From the NCBI RefSeq assembly GCF_022458985.1, contig NC_061788.1, positions 2,482,326 to 2,546,325 on the forward strand: a stretch of 64,000 nucleotides of DNA, given 5' to 3'. This DNA comes from Mugil cephalus. Taxonomy: Eukaryota; Chordata; Actinopteri; Mugiliformes; Mugilidae. Within the stretch, counting starts at the first letter, position 1, and the number at the start of each line of letters is the position of its first letter. A program made the position numbers and the translations under genes. A model generated the notes under the pieces. That model searched no databases, had not been told where the DNA came from, and saw nothing but the letters and a program-made list of their open reading frames with translations. Positions 22,560 through 38,740 of the stretch are shown in pieces.

Positions 22560-24590
22560 TTTTTTTTTTTATTAACATTTTTTTTATTATTATTATTTTA
22601 TTTTTATTATCAATATTGTCTAGACCCTTTTTTATTTCGTAGTTTTTATTGTTTTTTTGGTGCGTATTTGGAGTTTTTACTGTACTTTGTAGAACTTTTT
22701 TTCAATATATATATATATTTATTTTTTTAAGCGCGTTCAATAACAAACAGGGAGCAACCACATGACACAACAAAATAAAAGACCAATAAAAAGCGATACA
22801 ATTTGAAGCAACTTTAAAAAAAAACTACATTTATGTATAGAAAAATATGCAATTATCACTATATTGTTACACTTAAATTCCCAATCTTTGTTTCACGCAA
22901 AGAAACTGAACTTATCTGAATCCCTGAACGACTGCACATAAGTTCCTATGTGTATATACACAATAAAATTCTTGAATATTAATGAAATTGTATTGTACAA
23001 ACACAGGTATAACATTCTTTGCCATTCATGCGTGCTGTCCCAAAACTTCCTCCCCACACAACAGATGTAGAAAGGATGTTCTTGAGTTTTATTATTATTA
23101 TTATTGATAATAATAAATTAATTCAGTAAGCGAAACTTTCGCCTCAGGCTGCTGTCAAAGCGAAACTTTTCACAAATCATCAGATAAGAATAATAAATAT
23201 TACTAATTTTGAACTGATAAACTAAAATTAAACTCACCCTCAATACCTCCACAAATAAACATAATTTGAGAAAAAGTGAAAATATTCATGCAAACTCGAA
23301 ATGCTGCCTAACTGCCTCATATTTCAACTATTTTATTTGATTTTAATAAAATCTAGGTGGAAAACGTCACGTAGCCAACGTTTCACTGTGACGCAGTGAG
23401 CACTCAGTTTGACCTTAATTAGGGTGAGTAAACTTTTCCTTAAAATACATGGCCCAAAGATATGTGCAGGTTAAACAAGTTCAGTCAAAAAGAGGAAAAA
23501 CAACATGACACTTCTCCTCGTTCCTTGTTGGTTCATGGCTTCTCGAAGCAATATGAACATAGTGCATTTTTTTATGCACTAGTGTCAAACACTCGGACAA
23601 GCATTTATTTTTCTGTAAGAAATTGTAGGTTGTTCATAAATATTTTGTAAAAGGACAGGATTTCATTAAATTCAAATAATATTGTTCATAATGTACTTTT
23701 ATTTTTATTTATTTTTAGTAGTTATATACACAAAATGTTTATGTATGACATCTCCACAGTCTCACTGTCTTTTTTTCTTAAAGCAGCAGATTTAAAATTT
23801 ATGAAACCGTATAGTAGAGGAGGAGCAGAACTGTGCATGATGTTATATATTGGACAGATGTTTTTTGTCTATAATATGATGAATGGTTTATAAGTGGTTT
23901 GGTACAGGTTGTTTTTATAGCATATGGACAATATATACAGATGGAAACCTATGTACAGGTGAGGCCATATATTCAGGTGAGTGAGCAGAATGTACATAAT
24001 GACTGACTGAGGTATTATCAACATATACAGATGGATTTGTGCGTTAAATGTGAGTAGACTATAATATATATATAATGTACAATAAAGGAAATGGGTTAAG
24101 CTACTATACTTTCAATTTTATTGCTCCTGGACCAAAGAACAGTCAAACTGTTGTTTTTCATCAGACAATGACAATAAAAACTTCTGTATCATGTATTTTT
24201 TATTATTATTATTTTTTTTTTTTTTGGATTAATCAGTTAAAATCCAGTACATACAGGATTTGTGCAAAGTTTAAACTAAATAAATTAAAAATATGTTAAT
24301 ATTACAATAACAGTTGTAACAGCACAAAATGATAACTTGAGAACAAATGAAAACAAATTCAAAACATATTCAAATACAACATTTTCAGGTAGGATTCAGA
24401 AACTACGGCTATAAAGCTAAATGTCTCCCTTCATTGCACCATTTCAAAGAAAAGTGTCATAACCGCAGTATTTAGACAAACACAGTGAAGCTGCCTCTTT
24501 AATGAAACCTCTGCAAAGAAAAAATAGCAATAAATAAATAAATAAAAATAATGAAACCTCTGGAGTCATGATTTGAGAAACCAAATGATC
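22560..24590. other. Intergenic spacer between divergent ptpn11 and tmed2
   Basis: AT-rich sequence with T-runs and ATT microsatellite patches (22560-22720, 23090-23115). No coding exon is recognisable. The two flanking genes are transcribed away from each other, so both promoters should lie at the edges of this block. Confidence 0.6.
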
Positions 24591-24592
24591 AA

Positions 24593-24689
24593 TATCGATA
24601 CCACAGTTGGTGTCGATACTTGCTAGATACTAAAACAGTGGTATCGATAAATATCGATACACAATTGTGGTATCGATATTTGGATCGAT
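24593..24689. promoter_or_regulatory. Cluster of TATCGATA palindromes upstream of tmed2
   Basis: Four perfect TATCGATA octamers lie at 24593-24600, 24642-24649, 24652-24659 and 24671-24678. A TGTCGATA variant lies at 24611 and an ATCGAT at 24684-24689. The cluster is about 200-300 bases before the tmed2 start codon. TATCGATA is the DREF-binding DRE of insect promoters; whether anything binds it in fish is unknown. The block could equally be a small transposon remnant rich in ATCGAT. Confidence 0.5.
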
Positions 24690-24892
24690 CCACCCTCTAC
24701 TTCGCTCCTGTTTGTCCCTCGCAGCTCGCCGTCTTATTAGCCTGTACGTGGCAGTCTGACAGCAGCTGAGGCTGTAGCTGCTCCTCTCCCGCAACAGTCC
24801 CCACTCATACAAACCCACAGTCCGCAAGGCACACGCAGACGAGGCCACTCTTTAAATCGCCACGTAATTTTTTACTCCACAACGCTTGGACC

Positions 24893-26771
<1,879 letters not shown>

Positions 26772-28165
26772 CGCCATCTTAACGAGTCCCTCTGTGTCCT
26801 CCACTGTTTCCTCCAACACCAAGACAGTTATTTTACATTCAGACATGAGACTGGCAGTTTTTGAGTAAACCCACCCCCCAAAAAAAATGATCGGATCTCA
26901 GATGTTTTGTTTCTTTTTTTTTCCTGTTCCCTGTTTGTTTCTTTCTTTACAGATGTTTTGATGGAAGATTCTGCAATAGATGTTCATCGTTTCTTTATTT
27001 GTCTTAACAGATTTATTTGTTTGTCCAGTTTAATTTAAAACTACAGTTAATTACTTGCTAGTACAGTTTGACCTGTGAAGACGACTTGAGTCTCATAATT
27101 TGAAGTAAGTGGCAAAAAAAAAAGACTAAAATAAAAAAAAGCACTGGATAGACATAAGTGGAGTCTACAGGAGGAGGTTTCCTTCATCCAGATTTAAATG
27201 GATTTTGAAATAATAAAAAAAAAAAACGGAACGCATTAGTTTATTGTCTGAGATGCAGAGGATCGTGTTTCCAGTGTGAAAGTCAGACGATGCTCTGCAG
27301 ATATATGTGATATCTGCACTAACGCTCTCAAACAAATTGCACTCCTGATGAGAACGTGTGAACACCTGAAGGATTCACGTCGCTGCCGGTCTTTAAGGGA
27401 AACCGTGCAGCTCGTAGGACCGTCTGTCGACTCGTGGACGTCTTTTCCTGGGGGGGTGGACGTGTCTCGCTCCACGTCTAGTTGAGAAAAAAGGGGCGAC
27501 AGGCGAGTAGTTTCTCGGGCCTGAGAGTTCACACTTTGATTAAATTTTAAAACAATTTGGCCTGAAGATGTCGAGGAGCCGGAGCAGGGCGGGGATTTAA
27601 CCGAATTACGTGGGGTTTGGCTCCAAAGCAGAAAAACGTAGAGGAATGCTGATGTTACATGTTGATTGAGGCTTGCTGGGTGGGGGGGGCGGGTGGGGGT
27701 CTGACACCTAATGACTGCTGTGACCTTTTAGTTGCTTCTACTATAGTTATTTTGTTGGGGTCGGGGGTTTTAAATTATACGATTGTATACAATTTTGAAC
27801 GTTTTTTTTTTTTTTTTCTGGGAGCATATCCAGTAACGTGCAAGTATTTGGAGGAACTTCTTTTACCGTCTTCTTTCACCACACGATTTAAAAACGTACG
27901 TCCAAGGCCGTAGCTTGACACCTAGCACACAGCAGCATCTCCACGAGCGACGCATGTTACCGGATATGCTCCGGTTTTCTATCAGAAACAAATCTTTGGT
28001 GAACTTGGGCAGGTGAGCTGCTCTGTACATGTTTGTTTTTTTTTTTTTTTTAATTTTCTTTTTGTGATTAAAACAATATCTGCTAAATACAGCTGTACAA
28101 ATACAGAATGGTTGTCCGTGGAAATGCCCCAGGTTTCATAATAAAGCCGATATTCTGTACGATTA
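26772..28165 (+). other. tmed2: tmed2 3' UTR
   Basis: The block after the TAG has no recognisable coding exon and reaches a canonical AATAAA at 28140-28145, the likely end of the message. It contains several T-runs. Mammalian TMED2 also has a 3' UTR of more than 1 kb. Extent is inferred from the poly(A) signal alone. Confidence 0.6.
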
Positions 28166-28931
28166 CTCTGATGTCTTTCTAAACGAGTGTGATGAGTTTA
28201 TAGTGGCCTGAAGAGAAAGAGCTCGAAGGGTTTAAATATTAATTGCTCCATTTCGTTGCAGTAGCACTCGGAGCTGAGCTGCTGCTGTCGCTTCTTTTTC
28301 CTGTGTGAATCAGAATCAGAATCAGAAATACTGAATCAGACTAGAAAAGCTTCTAGTAATAACCATGAATCAGCTCCGTGATGTACATGAAGTGCTGCTA
28401 CATCAGCATTTCTATATTATTTGACTATGCTGCATTTATTTGATGAGTAAAAGTTACTCAACAGATTTTCATTTAGTAAAATAACTTTTTTAAAGACTGT
28501 AGAATCTAAAAACCCAAATTAGCTTCACATAGAAACATACTGTGCTTATATAGTTGCACCAGAAATATGTATGTTACTTTATGCCATATCACCATGAAAT
28601 ATCATTCATTTTTAATCTATATTAGTAGTGTGGACTGCAAACTCAGTATTTTGACATATATTTTTGAGCTATGGTCATATGTTCAAAAGTGCCATATCTC
28701 AAAAAGTATAAAAACCACAGCCTAGATATTTGTATATATAATGTGTAATGCAACTTTGTGTATCTTCCAAATTAAATCACCAGCTATGGTTAGAAAACAG
28801 GTTCAAAATGAGAAATTAAGGATTTTATTGTCTACTACTACAGCATATGTATGAAGGTGAGACAAGGGGAGAAGAGAGTAGCAAATTAATTCATACAGAA
28901 ATCCAGATAAAACAAAAACATGCAACATGAA

Positions 28932-29029
28932 CTGATCAGCCACAACATTAAAACCACTGACAAGTAAATATAATGAGGCAGACATGTACAATATTAGGAA
29001 AGTGGTCATAATGTTATGCCCGATCTGTG
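28932..29029. mobile_element. MITE-like dispersed element, short copy 2
   Basis: It begins CTGATCAGCCACAACATTA then AAACCACTGAC and ends AGTGGTCATAATGTTATGCC then CGATCTGTG. These are the two inverted ends of the 12692-13275 element with almost all internal sequence deleted, about 98 bases in all. Confidence 0.65.
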
Positions 29030-29315
29030 TATGTGTATAAATTTGTAATTTACAGCAGTTTAAAGCAATATTTAACCATAACTTTAACGACTGGCAGAAC
29101 AAATCTGCTCAGAAATATGTCGACTGTCAATCTACTCGATAAATTATGAAAGAAAATACCCTCACACAGATGATTTCATAAAAACATTTACTTTAAATTG
29201 TGACGGAATCTACGGCCAAAGTTGTGTCGATTTAGTGATTCATAAAAATGGAAATAAATACAAAAGAAAGGAAGTGTCGACTGAGGCTGTGTGGGTGGTT
29301 GACGGGATGGAAAAA

Positions 29316-29600
29316 CAAAAAAAAAGGAAAAAGAAAAAAAGGCAAAAAAGGAAAAAAGTTAAAAAAGAAAAAGAAAAAAGGGGAAAAAAGAGAAAAAGGA
29401 AAAAAAGTTAAAAAAGAAAAAGAAAAAAGGGGAAAAAAGAGAAAAAGGAAAAAAGTTAAAAAAGAAAAAAGGGAAAGAAAAAAGAGAAAAAGGAAAAAAG
29501 TTAAAAAAGAAAAAAAAGGGAAAGAAAATAGAGAAAAAGGAAAAAAGTTAAAAAAAAGAAAAAGAAAAAAGGGGGGAAAGAAAAAAGGGGAAAAATGAAA
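29316..29600. repeat. A/G-rich minisatellite (GGAAAAAAGTTAAAAAAG type)
   Basis: Repeating blocks of G(A)n joined by GTTAAAAAAG at about 29359, 29408, 29454, 29499 and 29547, so the period is about 45-50 bases. A lysine-rich frame through it and a Phe/Leu/Ser frame on the other strand are products of composition. It ends about 225 bases before the start codon of the 794-codon ORF. Confidence 0.9.
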
Positions 29601-29644
29601 AAGAATTCTGAGTGGCTGGCGTTTCCGCGGGAACATACATCAAA

Positions 29645-29659
29645 GGAACATTCTAGAAC
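29645..29659 (+). promoter_or_regulatory. Perfect three-unit heat-shock element
   Basis: GGAACATTCTAGAAC fits the HSF-binding consensus nGAAnnTTCnnGAAn at every fixed position. It lies 166 bases upstream of the ATG of the intronless 794-codon ORF. A related TTCCGCGGGAAC palindrome is 21 bases further upstream. A match to the nine fixed bases is expected about 0.5 times by chance in a window this size on both strands, so position is the main argument. Confidence 0.45.
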
Positions 29660-29768
29660 ATGAGCCTTTGATATCATGATATATCTTTAATAGAACATAA
29701 TCAGCAGGACAGAAAAACACTGTTCCATTATACAAAGTAGAGTTTACAGAACTTACAGAAAGAAACCG

Positions 29769-29777
29769 TATTTAATA
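29769..29777 (+). promoter_or_regulatory. TATA-like element upstream of the 794-codon ORF
   Basis: TATTTAATA lies 49 bases before the ATG at 29826 and about 110 bases after the heat-shock element. This would allow a very short 5' leader. The sequence is weak and AT-rich matches are common here. Confidence 0.25.
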
Positions 29778-29825
29778 CACTTCACTCGATTATATTTCTC
29801 GTCTCTTCTCCATTTTCATCTCGCA

Positions 29826-32210
29826 ATGGTTCGACTAACATCCGAGATAATCTGTGAATTCCCGCTCATCACATCAGCGACCGTCCGTCCGCTGGTCGCC
29901 ACGTCCCTGGAGAAGTTGAGCCCGGGTCAGTGGAGGATGATCGCGGTCGGAGAACCGGACTCTTTAACCAGGACGGTTCTGGCAGACATGTGTATGAAAA
30001 TCGTCCAGTCCGTCTCCGAAGTCGTCCTCAGTGCAGTGATGCCGGTGATGTATCGACACGTCGCCAGGACCAGCTCAGAGGATCCTCTCTCGCCTGAATT
30101 ATTCGGCGTTTCAGAGGAACGCATTCACACCTGCTTGGGAAACTCAATTGTGCGGAGTTTCACCGAGGTTTTACAGGTTGAACGGCAGCACTCTGCGTAT
30201 TCAGAGTACCTGACCCAGCTGGTAACCAAAGAGGTGGTGCTGAAGGTTCATTTTGTCCTTTCAGTGGCTCTTAAAACCCCTGTTTCACCATCGCACATGC
30301 CAGTATTTTTTATCAGCAGCACTGTATCCTACACCAGCGCTCTGGACGACATGGTGGCGTGCACCATCAGGATACTGAGTGAATGCTTTGCCAGGATGGA
30401 GCACTTGTCTCGGCAAAACTTTGCCAGGATTAAGTTGGAGGGGGTCCAAACTCTGGATATGCTGGCTACTCAGACTGAGCCAGAACCACAAGACGTGCTA
30501 CCCATAGGGAGTTATAGCTGTGCATTAATTTCACCAGTAACTCCAGTAGAAGTCGTGTCTCCAGACCAGATGTCGTCAGCCCTGCATACGAGTCCAGAGC
30601 TACACAAAGAGTCGGTCGTAGCCACTCAGCCTCATCACATAATGTCTTTAACACGAGCTCCGTCTGTGGTGCAAACACTCAGTGAACCACGGGAGTTAGC
30701 GTCAGACTGCTTTGTTTTTGTGGCCACCGAGGCCGTGAGCGAAATCCTTGACAAGTACTCCACACTGTTGTCAGGTGGCGCCGCGCAGCCGCTCAAAACC
30801 GTCCTCCTGACTCGCGCCGTCGCGGCCAACATCGTCGCCCAAGCCCTGCAGAGTTTTCACTACGCCAGCGCTGCCAGTCACAAGCCAGCGTCCACTGGTA
30901 ACGTCCAGCTGACTCCGTACTTGAGTTCAAGTTCGCTGGTGAGTTTGCTGAAGGCCTTTTTCGCCTCGCGCTCTCCGTCCTCTCGAGACGCCTCTCCAGT
31001 CGGTCGATGCCGAGGGTTTGCCAGAGAACTCATGTGTCGCATTGTGAAGGAGCTCAAGAGCAAGATGAATAAGCCACTGACAGAGGTTCCTGTGATTATC
31101 AGCCCCCCATCGCCTCCATCACAGACATCATCAACAACAACGCATGAGTGGGATTCTTTGCCAGGTGTTGTAGAGGACTCTCCCATGTCCTCGCCTGAGG
31201 CTTTTGCCACGATCAGGACCTCAATAAGTGACACAAGTGATCTGCAGTCTCCTCAGGACAGTGAAGACAGCATGCAGACAGTCATGGACGATGTCGATGG
31301 TCTGCTGGAGGACGTATTCCTACCTCAGACAACGCCGTGCGCTTCACCTGTCAACAAACACTCAGAAAGTATCTTTGACGTCAGTGAAGTTGGCAAATTC
31401 ACCAAAAAGCTCACGGAAAGCGTTTATCATCATTTAATGTGCGGGAAGACTTATCAGATTCCCACGGTTCCAGAGGGGCAGCTACTGTCGGACGCGGCCA
31501 TATACGGGGTCAAACGGGAGGAGGAGCTATCGCCCGTCACGTCACCTGAACTTTCCTACGTCATGACGGAAGATGCGGTCAGGAGTTTCTTGCAGCAGGT
31601 GCAACTCTGGTTGAGAAATGAGTCCGTGAGCCACGTTGATCGAGTGTCTGTAGCACTGACTGACATTGAGGAGGTCTTGTCAAATATACTGGCCAGTCCA
31701 GAGGAAGGTGATACGACACCAAACACAGACAAGAACTACGGAGGCGCTGAGATTCAAAAACTGCTCCAGAAGCTGCTAAAACACACTGTTGAAGCCACAC
31801 AAATACAACTGAGTCATGTGGAGCGTAGCGACGCTGTTAACCGTCTTACACGGAAGACACTTGCAGAAATCAAACGTAGCGGCGTCCTCATAATCAACCC
31901 CGAGGCTCTAGACACAGACGATGCCCTTTATGGTTTGTTTGGCGACCTCTTGGACAAGTTTGGCTCGGTGAGTTTGCTTCTGTCCGCAATGATGTCACAT
32001 AACGAGGGTTTGGACGAGGTGTTCGTCAAGGCTCTGATGGCTCGTTTGCACAGGGTAAAATCACTCCCACTGGAAACTATCGCCATGAAGAAAATACCTT
32101 GTCCTCAGCGTTCAACAACACAAACGTGCGTAGTCTGTAGGTTTTTCTCATCCGTGGCCAAATCAACCAGCAAGCCCTTCTCTGCCTGCTTCCAGTGTTT
32201 CAGCAAATAA
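29826..32210 (+). CDS. Unrecognised intronless gene, 794 aa, helical modules and CxxC tail
   Basis: One uninterrupted frame of 794 codons, more GC-rich than its flanks and free of repeats. I do not recognise the protein. It looks like a string of helical modules with a loose F/L-(A/T)-(R/K)-x-L pattern: YLTQLVTKEVVLKV (about 128), LLTRAVAANIVAQAL (327), FARELMCRIVKELKSKM (398) and FTKKLTESVYHHLM (525). These are separated by low-complexity Ser/Thr/Pro linkers (415-475, many SP pairs) and an acidic patch (478-497). The end carries four cysteines as two CxxC pairs (768/771 and 788/791), which could bind zinc or be lipid-modified. No signal peptide or membrane segment is evident. A poly(A) signal follows at 32493. 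The ATG at 29826 is the first in this frame I can support; an upstream exon cannot be excluded. It lies between tmed2 and ddx55, where I know of no mammalian gene. It may be a lineage-specific gene or a retrocopy. Confidence 0.7.
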   Translation: MVRLTSEIICEFPLITSATVRPLVATSLEKLSPGQWRMIAVGEPDSLTRTVLADMCMKIVQSVSEVVLSAVMPVMYRHVARTSSEDPLSPELFGVSEERIHTCLGNSIVRSFTEVLQVERQHSAYSEYLTQLVTKEVVLKVHFVLSVALKTPVSPSHMPVFFISSTVSYTSALDDMVACTIRILSECFARMEHLSRQNFARIKLEGVQTLDMLATQTEPEPQDVLPIGSYSCALISPVTPVEVVSPDQMSSALHTSPELHKESVVATQPHHIMSLTRAPSVVQTLSEPRELASDCFVFVATEAVSEILDKYSTLLSGGAAQPLKTVLLTRAVAANIVAQALQSFHYASAASHKPASTGNVQLTPYLSSSSLVSLLKAFFASRSPSSRDASPVGRCRGFARELMCRIVKELKSKMNKPLTEVPVIISPPSPPSQTSSTTTHEWDSLPGVVEDSPMSSPEAFATIRTSISDTSDLQSPQDSEDSMQTVMDDVDGLLEDVFLPQTTPCASPVNKHSESIFDVSEVGKFTKKLTESVYHHLMCGKTYQIPTVPEGQLLSDAAIYGVKREEELSPVTSPELSYVMTEDAVRSFLQQVQLWLRNESVSHVDRVSVALTDIEEVLSNILASPEEGDTTPNTDKNYGGAEIQKLLQKLLKHTVEATQIQLSHVERSDAVNRLTRKTLAEIKRSGVLIINPEALDTDDALYGLFGDLLDKFGSVSLLLSAMMSHNEGLDEVFVKALMARLHRVKSLPLETIAMKKIPCPQRSTTQTCVVCRFFSSVAKSTSKPFSACFQCFSK

Positions 32211-32492
32211 CATCCCAACACACTTTTCCTTTCCTAAACCTTAGGAACCTTACCCATGTCTTTACCCCTTTAACCCCCTGTCCCGCTTTTCTTTACTAAC
32301 ATATTGCATCAACCCCAAACTTTCCAAGGTTATTTTAATTAACTGACAGTTAATATTTGTTTTTTCTCCCCCTTCTCCCTTTATTATTCATATAATGTTA
32401 ATTAATCACTTAACACTGATTTATTAACCCCACTTCCTGTCTATCACATTGCATTAACTGTACTTCCTTTACTTTCTACTGACAGATTAACA

Positions 32493-32498
32493 AATAAA
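32493..32498 (+). terminator. Poly(A) signal of the intronless ORF
   Basis: AATAAA 283 bases after the TAA at 32208-32210, within pyrimidine-rich and AT-rich non-coding sequence. It is followed within 300 bases by the ddx55 promoter region. Confidence 0.55.
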
Positions 32499-32899
32499 CG
32501 TACTTGTATACTTCAATTAACGAAATGCTTTAATTACTTTTTCATGGCACTCGAGGTCCTCCATACATTTAATACACAAATTGTATTTTTTTGATTCTGG
32601 TACTTTAATTTAAATGACTATGTTTCTAATTTTAACTTTAATTAGACAAAACATTTAATATAGTAATTTAGTGTGTTAAGGGCGAGGTAAAGATAAAAAA
32701 AAAGAAAAAAGAACTAATAATAAAGAATAAAATTATAATAACAACACGGTGATGCGGAACGATTGACGTCTGAAAGCTTCAGTTCCCACCCGACGGGTAA
32801 ACACCAGCGCACAGGGATATCAGAGCAGCGTGTGTGAGTGGCTAAAATCTCGCTGAGAGTTTAAAGCTTAAAACTCGTGTTTCATGTTTAGGTGACAAC

Positions 32900-38699
<5,800 letters not shown>

Positions 38700-38727
38700 C
38701 AGAGGAAATAAATCTGTGACTTTTTTT

Positions 38728-38733
38728 TTTATT
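38728..38733 (-). terminator. eif2b1: eif2b1 poly(A) signal
   Basis: The minus strand reads AATAAA 7 bases after the eif2b1 stop codon. The eif2b1 3' UTR would be only a few tens of bases and would overlap the 3' end of ddx55. Confidence 0.6.
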
Positions 38734-38740
38734 TGAGACG

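Noticed and set aside
29248-29598. 116-codon Lys-rich frame and 134-codon Phe-rich antisense frame
   Set aside because: Translation of the A/G minisatellite.
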